DNA of 64,000 nt. It comes from Siphlonurus alternatus. Its lineage: Eukaryota > Arthropoda > Insecta > Ephemeroptera > Siphlonuridae. The stretch is taken from positions 38,837,950 to 38,901,949 of the forward strand of contig OX463781.1 of assembly GCA_949825025.1 (NCBI GenBank), read 5' to 3'. This document shows positions 1 through 11,873 of the stretch, one piece after another. The notes under the pieces were generated by a model that worked only from the letters and a program-made list of their open reading frames with translations, searched no databases and was not told where the DNA came from. The translations under genes were made by a program, and so were the position numbers. Each line of letters begins with the position of its first letter. Position 1 is the stretch's first letter.

Positions 1-77
<77 letters not shown>
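1..77. repeat. (AG)n microsatellite at window edge
   Basis: This is an uninterrupted AG dinucleotide run that continues past the left edge of the window. The following 400 bases are a purine-rich, degenerate GA region with embedded AGAGAG clusters (about 210-240 and 380-395). An open frame across this stretch is low-complexity and is not called as a gene. Confidence 0.97.
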
Positions 78-80
<3 letters not shown>

Positions 81-521
81 GTAATAGTGTTATATGTAGT
101 GTGAGTTTCTCTTTCAATCCTTCTGGAGATAATCAAAAGAAGGAAGGTAGAGGATTAAAGTCTATGCTTGAGAAAGAGGGTGTGAGATTTCATGTGATCG
201 TGCGGGCAAGAGAGAAAGAGAGAGAGAAGAGAGAGAAAGACGTGTCAATGCTTCATCACGGCTGTCTATTCAGCAACTACCACCTCGCCTCGACGTGTGT
301 GCAAAAGGGGAAAAGGGGCGGGGCTGCTATGGTAGACCCTCATGGTTCACATCAAATTAGCAGCATTGTTGCTGAGGGAGAGAGAGAGAGGCAGGAAAAG
401 GCTGCTGTGTGGAGACTTGATATGACAAAGACATACCTCACTGACATGGTGGCTGAAATCAATGAAAAAAATAAAAATATATTCTATCTTGCAACAAGTA
501 TTTTATTGTTAATTTTATACA

Positions 522-1110
522 GTTGAAATAAATATATCAACTTACTATTAAGCTCTTCTCTCGTCTAATGAGATATTAGAATGTGAAAATTTTAGTGGCT
601 TAATCGAAAGAAGGGGTAAAAATATGATGGTGCTTTGAATTTTTTTAGATTTTTCTAAGACTGGGAACTATTTTTAAAAAATTATTGAAAGTCTATTTTA
701 TGACGTCACGGGCGGCACTGCACTATCCTTTTTCTTAAGGAGTGCCGCCCGTGACATTATCAAAATAGACTTTCAATAATTTTTTTAAAAATGGCACGTG
801 GTCTCAGAAAAATCTAAAAAAATTCACAGTACCATATTTTTACACCTTCTTTCGATTAAGCCACTAAAATTTTCATATTCTAATATCTCACTTCCTCTAT
901 TTTTGCAACATTTTAGAGAAAAAAAATAGGGAAAAAGACGAGATTATAATGGTCTTGTCTTCTTCTTGAGCATAAAATGTTAAAAATGTAATATTGTCTC
1001 GCCATTTTATCCTCACTTTGAGCAAGGAAGAAATAAAATGTGTTTGGAGGTAAAAAGATTAGGTTTAGACTTGTAAAGGATGAGTTAAAGATTAAATTTT
1101 TCAACTAGGG
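522..1110 (+). mobile_element. Family G dispersed repeat, interrupted by a family C foldback
   Basis: The left part (522-568, GTTGAAATAAAT... then AAGCTCTTCTCTCGTCTAA) and the right part (891-1110, CTTCCTCTATTTTTGCA... to TTTTTCAACTAGGG) together match the uninterrupted copy at 33094-33340, which reads straight through at this point. Similar copies lie at 36323-36700 and, in reverse, at 47641-47849. The termini are weakly inverted (AGTTGAAA). No coding sequence is seen. The family is unknown to me and is defined only by comparing copies within the window. Confidence 0.7.
569..890. mobile_element. Family C foldback (long inverted-repeat miniature element)
   Basis: The ends are inverted copies: TGAGATATTAGAATRTGAAA on the left and its complement ending AATATCTCA on the right. 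Inversion extends almost to the centre, where GACGTCACGGGCGGCACT faces AGTGCCGCCCGTGAC around a short loop with CTTAAG. It is inserted in a family G repeat. A shorter second copy, lacking the GC-rich centre, is at 48410-48641. The element is non-coding, and its transposase superfamily is not evident. Confidence 0.82.
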
Positions 1111-1687
1111 TATCTTAAATGTTAATAAATAAAAATAATTCATATTTATAATAATTTTATCAATCATAACGTGTTGTTACTAAATAAAAATAAACGTTCT
1201 ATATAAATTAATTTTGATTTTGGAATTTTAATATAAGTTGAAAATTATCTCATCTAGGGAAGGAATATTAAAATTTATTTTCCACATTTCTAGATGTATA
1301 GAAATTAGAAATATTTATTTGATCGTTAGGCAGTATACAGTGAGTAAATCACAATACAAACATAGATTTTGTCAATACAATATATAAATAAATAATATAT
1401 TTAGATAATAATTAATATATAAAAGCCCAAATATGTATGTCATTTCCAGATTCTTACAAGTTAGATATATTTACATTATTTTAATATTTATTATAGATTG
1501 AATCACAAATATATAATTTTTTATGCAATAGACTATTATGAATATTGTTCAACATTTTTTCTGGAGACAAATTTAAGCATATCAGTACATGTTATTCTGT
1601 AATCACAGTGAAAAAAATCTTTTACATCATAATATTCTTTAAAGATTAGTACTCTTTTTAACACATTTTTAAATAAAGTGTTATTTT
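1111..1687. other. AT-rich sequence with no recognised feature
   Basis: This is very AT-rich DNA of simple composition. It lies between the family G repeat and the 3' end of the reverse-transcriptase fragment. No open frame, RNA-like structure or repeat shared with the rest of the window was recognised. Confidence 0.5.
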
Positions 1688-2480
1688 TTACATTTTTTTA
1701 CATGTTATTTTTTTTCGGAGCAAGACAGGCAGAAAGTCATAAAACTTTGCTGATTGATAGTATGGACTTTTTTCAAAATTAGCAGATAAATGAGATGGTA
1801 CTACTGTTTTATTTTTATTACGTGGATTATATAAATGAATATCTCTATTTTCTGTAAATTGGTCCATATTTTTTCTTTTGAACATTATTAAATTAAAGAT
1901 ATATATAGATGGCATTGTCATAATACCCAAATCAGCAAAATGTGATCTACAAGATTCACGTGACTTTAACTTTTTCATAATTCTAACCGATCTTTTCTGC
2001 AAAATAAACATTTTATTTATTTTGGAGTAATCACTACCCCAAAAAATACTGTTAAGAGAAAGACAAGAGTATGTAAATGCAAAATATACTGTTAACAAAG
2101 TCTTATCTGATACTACATTTTTAAGGGAATAAAGTGCAAAATTTGCCTTATTAATTTTTTTCCTTAAGAAGTCTATTTGGTCGTTCCAGTTTAACGTTTC
2201 ATCAACAATTAAACCTAAAAATTTTGTTTGAGGTGTGGAATGTATATTAGAATCAGATAATTTTATTAATGGGCTGAGATCAGGTATATTTCTTGGAGTA
2301 TGAAATGGAATATAATTAGTTTTTTTAGGGTTGAGTATTAACCTATTTTGCAAACAATAGTTTTCTAATTCTTTAACTGCATTATTAGCTTTTTTTGTGA
2401 GTTCTTTATCATTTTTAGCTGAAACAATGGCACTAGTATCATCAGCAAATTGGCCTATTTTAGCACTATATTTTTCAGTT
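1688..2480 (-). pseudogene. Non-LTR retrotransposon reverse transcriptase, 5'-truncated fragment
   Basis: Read on the minus strand, an open frame runs from just after a TAA near 2485 to a stop at 1688. Near its start is the catalytic palm motif F-A-D-D-T (about 2425-2440), the jockey/CR1-type form of the Y/F-A-D-D active site. Further along, TKFLGLIVDETLNWNDQI and SCLSLNSIFWG match the thumb and connection region that follows the active site in jockey-like LINEs, and a Q-K-R-S-V-R motif also appears. A full element would carry endonuclease and N-terminal polymerase domains, and these are absent. The frame ends early in lysine-rich sequence without the usual tail. I read this as a dead, 5'-truncated LINE copy in reverse orientation. 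About 260 codons remain open, so the insertion may be fairly young. The exact clade is not settled. Confidence 0.85.
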
Positions 2481-2745
2481 TATTTCCCGAGCTTCTTATA
2501 GCCAATCAGAGTGGTCAGAAGAGATTGAAATTCAAACATGCAGGTGACCGGAAACACTTGACATGATAAAATGTGAGAGGAAGAGGACAGGTAATGTTGT
2601 CACTGTTTATTTTCTGTTAATGTAAAAGAAAAAATATTAAAATACAAGACTACTTCTTTTTCCCTCTTATATATTGAGCAAAACAGTTAAACAAAATATT
2701 GTCTACATTTCATCCTCCATCGGAAGATATGAAATGTATTTTTAC

Positions 2746-2990
2746 ATTTAAGGCGAGTCCACATGGTGATGACATCGGCGATGCGACGCGATTTTGATGC
2801 AAAAATTGTCAAAACTTATGTGCATGGCAAGCGAATTCGCCAGGTTGCGGCGACGAATATCACGTTCATTATCGATGCTCTCTTTTTAATTGCCAAATAT
2901 AACCGCCAATGGATGTTACAGTTAAGTGAGCTTTATTCGCTTCGCGTCGCATGATAAAAATCGACATGTGAATCCTTCTTTAATTACTTA
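2746..2990. mobile_element. Family H dispersed repeat (short inverted ends)
   Basis: The segment aligns by eye with 16940-17110. Shared blocks include GATTTTGAYGCAMAAA, a TTTTTAATYGYCAAATATA block and ATTCGCWTCGCGTCG. The ends are partly inverted: AAGGCGAGTCCACATG against CATGTGAATCCTTCTTT. A 63-codon open frame inside it is not conserved in the other copy, so I treat the element as non-coding. Confidence 0.6.
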
Positions 2991-3189
2991 TAAAATTTAA
3001 AATTTTATTCAAAATCATATTTATTAAATGTTATACAAATAAAGAACCTAGCTTTCTGATTTTTTTTTTTATAAAAAATTTAACACCTATAACTTTGAAT
3101 TTAAGATTTACCTTTATTTACTTTCATAACTTACATGACATAGTAAAATTTTATTATGTTTTGAGTATTTACTAAGAATTCTTAAGGGC

Positions 3190-3431
3190 TTATATGGAGC
3201 TCGCTCTACTGAGGTCATATTGTCGTTGCAATCCCCGCGAGTCCTGCCTGCTTGCTCACGTCGGCTTACACTCCTCATCCCTAGGGACGTGATGGGACCA
3301 CCAGACGCTCCAGATTTGTCAGTCCGTGTCAACAATACCTGCCCCGCGGCGAGGGAGACGTGCACTGCATGTCCGAGCCTGCCAAGACGCTTAGCTGATG
3401 GCTTTTAGTGCGAAACATGAAATCCTTTCAC

Positions 3432-3432
<1 letters not shown>
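3190..3432. other. GC-richer unique block beside a (CT)n tract
   Basis: This is a stretch of about 240 bases of normal complexity, clearly richer in G and C than its surroundings, and it abuts the CT tract at 3433. Short frames are open on both strands (about 60 and 83 codons), but neither resembles a protein I know and no convincing splice sites were found. It could be regulatory sequence, an untranslated exon or an old unrecognised repeat. Confidence 0.35.

Positions 3433-3499
<67 letters not shown>
3433..3499. repeat. (CT)n microsatellite
   Basis: A pure CT dinucleotide run of about 67 bases. Confidence 0.97.
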
Positions 3500-3502
<3 letters not shown>

Positions 3503-3656
3503 CTTTCTACAGCTCTATAGTAGACATGCAGTCTACCTTTCTATCATACGTACACTCGTTACCTTGGAAAATTTCCAACTTACAGTATTTTTAAAATCAT
3601 GTTATTCTTATACCAACGAGCCATGAATACAATGGGACATTTTTCTTGCAAATTAG

Positions 3657-3792
3657 TGTGCACTAGTCACCATGGAAAATTTTACCACTTATGTTAATCA
3701 CCATGTCCTGTGTTATTATAATTTATAATTCTTACGAGACACGGTGATTAACAAAAGGCCTCAAAGAGAGGAACCTTTCCAAAGTAACGAAT
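3657..3792. mobile_element. Family J palindromic element, diverged copy
   Basis: The left arm (ACTAGTCACCATGGAAAATTTT...GTTAATCACCATGTC) mirrors the right arm (GACACGGTGATTAACAAAAGGC...CCTTTCCAAAGTAACGA). The structure matches the better copies at 19021-19150 and 30495-30620. Confidence 0.65.
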
Positions 3793-4059
3793 GATATGCC
3801 AACATGTTTTAAAGTTAAATAATAAAATAAATTTTTATCAATATTAACAGAGAACAGAGAGTAATATTATTTTTACTCTGATATTAGTATATATTATAAA
3901 GTTAAGCTAAATTGGAAGGAGACTTAATCACAATATTGATATTGAATTTCCATTGAAAATTTTATATAAAAAAAAACAATGAAATCTGCTAATATGCTAA
4001 TATGCTATAGCTTTTACTATAAAGGTATAAAATGTTAAAAAAATCACCAAATTCAAATG

Positions 4060-4061
<2 letters not shown>

Positions 4062-4152
<91 letters not shown>
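4062..4152. repeat. (TA)n microsatellite
   Basis: A pure TA run of about 90 bases that abuts the left end of the inverted-repeat element beginning near 4154. Confidence 0.97.
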
Positions 4153-4154
<2 letters not shown>

Positions 4155-4446
4155 ATGTCTTCTGCTCGTTGTTAGTAAACAAACTATTGTTGTGTAATGT
4201 CTGTCGCGTGAAGGGAAAAACATGGGACGGTTGTTGATTTACATGTTAACTTATGGAAAATGACCGTTAATTATGAAGTTGACACCGTTGCCTAGCGCCA
4301 ACAATGCCATTACGTTCTCTGCTCTGGTGGCAAAATTAGGCACTACGTCGTCCCATGTTTAACAATGAAAAATGCTTCATGTGACAGACATTATAAACCA
4401 TGGTTTGTTACATACAACCATTGTGCGAGTAGAAGACTTTGATATA
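4152..4446. mobile_element. Miniature inverted-repeat element, about 290 bp
   Basis: The left end (CAATGTCTTCTGCTCG, then ACAAACTATTGTTGTGTAATGTCTGTCGCGTGAAG) is the imperfect complement of the right end (CTTCATGTGACAGACATTATAAACCATGGTTTGT...CGAGTAGAAGACTTTG). The arms are about 100 bases. A second inner complementary pair is ACATGGGACG and CGTCCCATGT. Both flanks read TATATATCAA-like, consistent with insertion into a TA tract or a TA-rich duplication. It is non-coding. Confidence 0.72.
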
Positions 4447-4745
4447 TACAATTATATATAAACAAAATTTAAAGTTCTTGCCATGAAGATACACAAAGAG
4501 GAATGAAATATTTTCCTTTATTTTTCATTTCTCGCCGTGAGGTTAGGCAACTTGTCAGACACAATAACCGAGCAAGTTGCCTAATCTACAGGGGCTGAAG
4601 ATAATGATTTCAAGAATGATGATGATTCGGAATTGTATAAAATTGTATTTTATATTATTATATTTATACATGGAGAATAAAAATGTAAACTTTCAAAAAC
4701 TTGTACAAATTTGTAATGTATTATATTATATTTTAGAAATTAATT

Positions 4746-4758
4746 GGGGGGGGGGGGG
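4746..4758. repeat. Poly-G run
   Basis: Thirteen consecutive G residues in otherwise AT-rich DNA. Confidence 0.9.
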
Positions 4759-4877
4759 AGAGTTAAATGAATTAAACATATGTTTTTTTAATATGAATTA
4801 AAAACCCTGTAAAATTCCCATTTCTCATGCAAGTAATGTTAATTAAATGTTATTATTGTATTATTGGAACACTGGAA

Positions 4878-5006
4878 TATAGTCATCACCTTTGAAACTT
4901 TCCCTTTGCAGTCTTATTAATGACCAGGCATGCTCTGTGTATCTCAATAGTGATTAATAAGAATAATAAGGTTACAAAGGGAACTTTTTAGAGGCGAAGA
5001 TTATAC
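4878..5006. mobile_element. Family J palindromic element, diverged copy
   Basis: The arms TCATCACCTTTGAAACTTTCCC and GGGAACTTTTTAGAGGCGAAGA face each other, with TTATTAATGACC and GTGATTAATAAG inside. It has the same layout as the 30495-30620 copy. Confidence 0.6.
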
Positions 5007-5179
5007 ATAGAATACCGTATAATATAATATACTGTATAAAAATATGATATTGACGTATTTGATATTAAAAAAATATCATAACATATGAAAGCAAAAATTT
5101 GTTTCGATATAACGTAAACAATTTTCTGTAAAACTTTATACAGAAATATTTTAACATTTCATGGCAAAATTTCTATTAA

Positions 5180-5204
5180 ATATATATATATAATATATAT
5201 ACAG

Positions 5205-5235
<31 letters not shown>
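5180..5235. repeat. (TA)n-rich tract
   Basis: An interrupted TA run of about 55 bases. Confidence 0.85.
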
Positions 5236-5237
<2 letters not shown>

Positions 5238-5489
5238 TTTAGTAAATATAAAATATACTAATAGATATCATCTCTTGATATTCGTAAAATTTCATTCTAT
5301 AGTGTATCATATTATTTATAAAGCTATAATATATATAATAATATATAGTAATATAAAAGTTTTTTGGTAGAGACATTTTGAAACATTTTAATAAAAAGGG
5401 TTGGTTTTGATATACCAAAGTAGCAAGGGAAGAAGTATTATGTTTGGCTCAAAAGATTTTGAAGTATATATTGAGTGCTAAAGGCGTTT

Positions 5490-5491
<2 letters not shown>

Positions 5492-5555
<64 letters not shown>
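5492..5555. repeat. (CT)n microsatellite
   Basis: A pure CT run of about 64 bases. Confidence 0.97.
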
Positions 5556-5558
<3 letters not shown>

Positions 5559-5739
5559 TCTATCTAGCTTTATTATACTACTAGTTATAGCAAAGGACTA
5601 CAGCTATAGCTAGCACTTTTGCTAGTAGATTTTCAAGTTTATTGGGTATAAGGAGTTTTGTGGTGTTAAGTGTATCTCCATCCTTCAGCTTTCTCTCCCT
5701 CTTTTTTACTACTAGTTCTAAATTCCATTAGCATTCAGT

Positions 5740-5912
5740 AAGGGCCGCTCCATCATATCTTGTTCCTCTGGAGGATGGAGGGAAGCAGCGAGGTTGACCT
5801 GCACCCGTCACGAACCGTCTTCATCGCAGTCCGTTCACGCACCAGACTCCCTGAAAGCGTTCACTGATTCTCAGACAGCTATATAGCACACTGCTCACAT
5901 GGAATTATAGCT
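5740..5912. other. GC-richer unique block beside a (CT)n tract
   Basis: About 170 bases of balanced composition, including a CTATATAGC TATA-like string near 5878. It lies directly before a long pyrimidine tract. No coding frame was recognised. Confidence 0.3.
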
Positions 5913-6012
5913 TGCCTCCTCTCTCTCCCCTCTCTCCCTTGTCTTTCTTCCCCTTTCTCTCTATCCCTCTCTCGCTTTTACTCTCTCTCTCTCTCTCTCT
6001 CTCTCTCGCTTT

Positions 6013-6098
<86 letters not shown>
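5913..6098. repeat. Long CT-rich tract with (CT)n core
   Basis: An impure CT region (5913-6014), including two copies of CTCGCTTTTACTCTCTCT, runs into a pure CT run to 6098. Serine/leucine and arginine/glutamate frames here are repeat translations. Confidence 0.95.
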
Positions 6099-6103
<5 letters not shown>

Positions 6104-6236
6104 TGCCCCTTCTGTATGAGAATCCCTCGCTGCTACACCACAGTAAGCACCACAATTTGCCTTTCTTGTCAAATATATTTAAGAGGGGAAGCCACCAAAA
6201 GAGCTAATAATTTTATTTTTATGTGTAAGAAATTCA

Positions 6237-6267
<31 letters not shown>

Positions 6268-6300
6268 ATAAATAAGTAAAAGTTTGCAAAATGAATATAA

Positions 6301-6378
<78 letters not shown>
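6237..6378. repeat. Two (TA)n microsatellites
   Basis: TA runs at about 6238-6262 and 6306-6377, separated by about 40 bases. Confidence 0.95.
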
Positions 6379-6382
<4 letters not shown>

Positions 6383-6900
6383 AACATATAACTTTTGAAG
6401 GCCATAAGCAAGTTAATAATTATAAAATAAAACTTAGAGATAGGTAATGACGACTTTGTTGTTTTCTAATGATGTCAATTACGTAAAAATGTATAAATAT
6501 TTGTATAACTTTATGAAAATAATAAATAACATGTTGTACAAAATACATATTTATATATTACATTTAAATTTCAATTACACATTTCTCATACCTGTAAATT
6601 GAACGGAATAATAATATAATGTTTTTCGTAATTATAATATAAAATAATAGTTCATAACAACTATTCTAGATTCCATAACTTGATTGTTAATATATAGTTA
6701 CTTCAAATAGCAAGACAATTATTACTTTAAAATTCTGCTATGTTTTTTTTTCTTGTATACTTAACAGATAATTTTGAGTTATACCAGCAAATCACGAAAC
6801 TAAATTTATGTTACAATTAAATTAGAGTCAAAAATAATGTTTTTTGTGAGTGAATATATATCATCATCATCCTTGTCACGTTTAAAAAGACTCGATAATC
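6379..6900. other. AT-rich sequence with no recognised feature
   Basis: AT-rich sequence with scattered short A and T runs. Near 6902 there is a small repetition of CATATCATATGAA. No gene or shared repeat was found. Confidence 0.45.
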
Positions 6901-6990
6901 ATATCATATGAAGCATATCATATCATATGGAAAGCATTTTAGTGCATGTGTGCAGCTTTGTGCCTTGAGCGATGTCCTATCAAGCTGCAT

Positions 6991-7342
<352 letters not shown>

Positions 7343-7515
7343 ACTTTGCGTCGTCGTGCGCGGCTCTGAGTTATCACCTCTCGGTGACTCGAACAGCTGG
7401 AGGTTTCACCGCCAGCGGGCAGGCGAGCATGGACCGTTGCAGCATCGTTGTCGACAGTGCCGTTGCGAATAAATTGCCGTGAAATGGCTCGTGAAATACG
7501 GCCAGCAGTAGAAGC
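7343..7515. other. GC-rich unique block after a (GA)n tract
   Basis: This is one of the most GC-rich non-repeat stretches in the window, with many CG dinucleotides. A short frame is open but is not recognised, and I could not support a splice pair. It could be a promoter-proximal or untranslated exon region. Confidence 0.3.
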
Positions 7516-7975
7516 TAAAAAAAAAATGTGTTATTCACATTCCTACAATAATGTGAGACAATTACTATGCTACTGTAACATTTTTTTATATATATTCATG
7601 TAAAGTGAAAACAATTTACATAAAACAGTTTTTTTTATATTTAGTAACAATTTAATTTTTTATAACTATTCAAATAATTTATAAAATATACTATAAAAAA
7701 GATTTGTATCAATTTTTATTATTTTTTTATCATCAATAAATAAAATTGTTAAATATTAAATAATAACCCAAGTTTTATTCTCCCCTGGATGTTTTTTTGT
7801 TTATGCTACCTGCATATCATTTGTACCTAAGAAGTTGTCTATGTTTCAGGAGGTTTATTACGGCTGCATTGCACTTATTGATTTTTAAAATTTTAATAAA
7901 ATTATTTTTTAATATTGTAATGAAGTAAAATACAAATCTTGATATAAGAGGCTGCATATATCCTAGAAATATTTA

Positions 7976-8077
7976 GTACATTCGTCGCCTTGGAAAATTT
8001 CCAATCACCGTGTCATGTGTTATTCTTACGGGGAATGGTGATTAACAAGGCCGTAAATTGAACATTTCAGAGATTGC
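7976..8077. mobile_element. Family J palindromic element with shortened left arm
   Basis: It begins GTACATTCGTCGCCTTGGAA and contains CACCGTGTCATG facing GAATGGTGATTAACAAGGC. The left arm lacks the TTTGCAGCC segment seen in other copies. Confidence 0.6.
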
Positions 8078-8620
8078 ATAAATCGCTTGACTTGTGTATC
8101 AATGAACATGTGGAAAATAATTATATCAACGCTACTGTCTTCTAATGTCGAGGTAAGTTTTTCAAGGACGTCGTGGAATGTAAGACAAAAATAACTTGTC
8201 TTGAAGTTAAAACTGCGCCCATTATTTTTCCATGGTTAATCATGTTCATGTTAGCAATTAAATGCGAGTAATTCCCAGTTTTGAAAACACATTTTTAAAA
8301 AAATTCAAGCAAAAATAAATAAATATGAAAGTGTAGTTAATTTAAACTTACATCATTTTAATATTATTATATTAGTATACAATTGTTTCAACATCTATAC
8401 ACATTTTTTACAACATACATAAAGTTCCGTTATTATAATAAAATAAAAATTAAGTGTAAAACGCTTGAAAGAAAAATAAGGCACTTCAACATTATTGTCA
8501 TGATAGCAGTGATAGTGCTTCGCTCCGTTTACCCCGAGAAGCAGCTTTTCTGTCAGCAGTCGAAGATGAGTTAGCGAGACGAGGAGCAGATTGTTTGCAC
8601 TTGTATGTCACACTAGGGGA

Positions 8621-8884
<264 letters not shown>

Positions 8885-9327
8885 ATGGATGGTTGGATGG
8901 AGAGAAGGATTGTTCGTTGATTGGGCGGCTCAGATGGGAATCCCACGCCGCTCACAAGATAGTGACAACATCATTCTTCTTGAAGACAAGCAAGAAAAGC
9001 ACAGATATTGCCATAGATTGAGAAGAAGATGGTTCAATCGCCAACAAGATGACATCGAATAATGATATTACCGTACTAGAGAAACGAATCCTTCTCCAAG
9101 GGAAACAAGCAATCTTCTCACCGGTTATATTTAATGGAATATTGAGAAAATATTGATTTTTTTATATATTATATATTTTATGAAAATTGTGCAATATCTC
9201 TTTTTTACAATAAAAAATTTAATCATATTTTAATAGAATGTTACATTGAAAACTGAATGTTAATTATTTACAAAAAAAAAAAAAAAACAATATGTATTAT
9301 CATTATTTTACTTCATACATATCATAT

Positions 9328-9555
9328 AGGGGGCATTCACAAAGATAAAATTTAGGGTACCCTATTTTAAATTTTAAAATTCTGTCTAAAATTGAGCCTA
9401 AAATCAGGCCTTAAAAAATTTGCCCCTAAATCGAGCCTCTGCAACTGTCACAACATTGAAAGACTCGATTTAAAGTCACATTTTTAAGGTCCAATGTTAG
9501 ACAGAATTTCAAGACTTAAGGCACCCTAAATGTGAACTAACAAATTTGTGAATGC
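9328..9555. mobile_element. Degenerate GGGGCATTCACAAAG element
   Basis: The left end GGGGGCATTCACAAAG matches the ends of the elements at 19344 and 57197. The right end keeps only TTTGTGAATGC. TCTGTCTAAAATTGAG and TTAGACAGAATTTCAAG form an inner inverted pair. It is longer (about 228 bp) and more decayed than the other two copies. Confidence 0.6.
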
Positions 9556-10560
9556 AAATGATGAATTTAAATTTCTCCTAAAACAATTTACTAAATGCAA
9601 TGCCTTTAGGACAAGAACAACAAAGTTTATGACTTTATAATGTTATTTTTCCACATTTCATTCCATGTTATTGGAATGTTCTGTTACAAGCGTGTGTGGT
9701 AGTGACGACGAGAAGGTTTACCTTTGATACGAAGTTTGCATATTTCCGTGCCTCTGAAATTCCTTGGCCCACAAAAGCTTGGTAAACATCAACCCTATAT
9801 GTATAAAACATTGTGGCTTTGATGAGGTGACTAGCTTCATAAAAACAAAGATGGAAAATATTTTGCAAAAGTTTCATTATTATTTTATTAAAGGATGAAT
9901 CTCAGTAAAATGATATCTCGCAATCATTGTGCCTGAATGCAGAAAACTTAGAACTCACCATCAATAGGTGGCATATAAATTTTCAAGCGAATCTTTCTTA
10001 TCAGTTTTGTGAAAAATGAAGTAGAAGTTTAACATTGGCCTTATGGACGGAAACCGGAAATGGATCTGTTCTGAGAAAATTGTCATTTTGAATTTACTCA
10101 AACCATTAATTAATTTAATTTTTAGAACATAGTTTTAGTTTTATAATTTATTTCATTCCATTCCGTCAAAAATAATCTTTAGATTTTAGCAGTAACGAAG
10201 ATTCATCGTTAAAAAAATATATAAGGTGGTTGCATGAGCTACGCACCTCAGTCTACTTTTCAAGAGATGAGTGTAGACATATACGCTCGCGTAGGCCGCC
10301 ATGATGGTGGAGTGGTAGAGAATTCTGCATGCAGGTAAAATATTAAAAAAAAGTAATATTTATAATTGTAAATCATTTAAAAAGATAAAGAAAAATGTGA
10401 GGTGAATAAAATGTTTGAAATAATATTTACAAAATTTTGCTCACCTCAGAATTTTGAATTTTCTCTTTGTTATGTTTTTAAAAAATATTGCTTTAATGTT
10501 TCGGCATATGCTTTTTCATGACTGTAGTTCCACCATGCCGACGACCATTGAAACTCCCTA
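9556..10560. other. Unique sequence, no gene recognised
   Basis: About 1 kb of mixed AT-rich sequence. A 69-codon minus-strand frame (9668-9877) has no recognisable motif. Around 10295-10330 a TGGAGTGGTAGAG string resembles a Pol III A box, but there is no B box. Confidence 0.4.
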
Positions 10561-10562
<2 letters not shown>

Positions 10563-10598
<36 letters not shown>

Positions 10599-10800
10599 GG
10601 ATACACCCCTAAGAACTTACAGCTCGCGGCGGGGTACTGGGTAGGGATAAGGTATATAGGGAACGGATAGTGGCCACGGCCTGCATGCTTACGCGTCCCA
10701 GCATTCGCTGAGGTGAGACTGAGGAAACCGTGGAAAACCTCAGTCAGGACAGACACCTCTACTTTTTCTCAATGGACCAAAGCGATGTTCAAAGCCTGGG
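10563..10800 (-). mobile_element. SINE, minus strand, with poly-A tail and conserved central domain
   Basis: Reading the minus strand, the central block (GTCTCACCTCAGCGAATGCTGGGACG, preceded by CTGAGGTTTTCCACGG and followed by CAGGCCGTGGCCAC) matches the SINE domain at 31.9, 40.6, 56.2 and 59.0 kb. The element ends TTAGGGGTGTATCCTTG followed by a run of about 32 A, seen on the plus strand as the T run at 10563-10594. That is a normal retroposed SINE end. The 5' head has been lost or is not recognisable near 10800. Confidence 0.75.
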
Positions 10801-10867
10801 GAACCATCTGACTTCACATGCAAGCGCCTAATTAAACAAAATATATTTAATTATGTGTTTGCATGCT

Positions 10868-11162
10868 CAGTAAATTTTTAGATGCTGAATTTTTTTTCAG
10901 TTCTTTATTTCAGTATATACATACAATTATTATTCTCCATTATTGTTCCAAAATCATCTTACATCCAGCACTTATTACCAATAAAATATTTCATCTAATG
11001 CTAACTACAAAATTGGTGCAGAAAAAAAATATGTACCAAAAATTAACTCTCTTTTTTCAGCACCAAATTCGGTCATAAGCGCTGGATATAAGATGAAATT
11101 AGAACACTTTTGTACTGACATAAAGTACTGAAACCAATTCAGCATCTAAAAGTTTAGTGTAT
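10868..11162. mobile_element. Miniature element with TAAATTTTTAGATGCTGAAT ends
   Basis: The left end TAAATTTTTAGATGCTGAAT is the complement of the right end ATTCAGCATCTAAAAGTTTA. Internal blocks (CTTACATCCAGCACTT against AGCGCTGGATATAAGATG; TAACTCTCTTTTTTCAGCACC) match the better-preserved copy at 26547-26929. Confidence 0.8.
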
Positions 11163-11179
11163 GTGAACGAGACAGAGCA

Positions 11180-11485
11180 ACAGCATGCGAAAAAGGACTA
11201 AATTATGCCCAATCTTTATTCAATAGCCTCCCAAATGAAATAAAAATTGAGCTTAATTTAAGTATTTTTAAAAAGAGAGGATAAAAAACTTTGTTTGTCA
11301 ATTTTTACAAGAGTGGTTAATATAGTACATAATTTTTTTTGTCCTATTATCCAAATTCCAATTATTATTTACTCAGCAACAGTTACATGTATATTATATT
11401 GTGTACAATTATATTATATATCATGTATATTATGTTGACTTTTGTTGTAAGTGAGATAAATAAATATTTTAATTTGAAAAATTGA
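11180..11485 (+). pseudogene. Non-LTR retrotransposon 3' end (C-terminal coding remnant and 3' tail)
   Basis: Translation of 11197-11283 gives GLNYAQSLFNSLPNEIKIE followed by LNLSIFKKR-G and an in-frame TAA. A leucine/phenylalanine 'LFNSLP-EIK...FKK' string is the usual C-terminal signature of jockey-like reverse transcriptases, where it is followed by a short lysine-rich end. A second short stretch (KTLFVNFYKSG) follows the stop, then an AT-rich 3' region ending GAGATAAATAAATATTTT. Only the last about 30 codons remain. The start abuts the right end of the miniature element at 11162, so that element may have inserted in or beside the LINE copy. The orientation is opposite to the fragment at 1688-2480. 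Confidence 0.6.
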
Positions 11486-11763
11486 ATTTGTAGAAAAGTA
11501 AATAATACACTTCGTATTATTATGATAGTAAATTAAATTATAATATATTGTTTCTAAAGTTGGTAAATAATTATTTAAGAGCTCGATATAATTATCATTA
11601 GTAATTTTATTATGTAACCACTAATTTTATAATTTTATAGTTATAGTATAATGTCTATGTAATATTGTTGATGATGGTAAGTATAATCAACACAACAAAA
11701 GATACAGAGTGCTTGTATCGTTGCTTCAATGTATCATCTTTCTCTTGCCACTTTCTCATACTT

Positions 11764-11778
11764 TGTGTGTGTGTGTGT

Positions 11779-11870
<92 letters not shown>
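11764..11870. repeat. Compound (GT)n(CT)n microsatellite
   Basis: About 18 bases of GT repeat switch directly to about 89 bases of CT repeat. Confidence 0.97.

Positions 11871-11873
<3 letters not shown>

Noticed and set aside
2763..2954. 63-codon plus-strand frame in GC-richer DNA
   Set aside because: It lies inside a family H repeat, and the frame is not kept in the 16940 copy.
10295..10335. tRNA-like A box (TGGAGTGGTAGAG)
   Set aside because: No B box or cloverleaf partner follows at the right distance.
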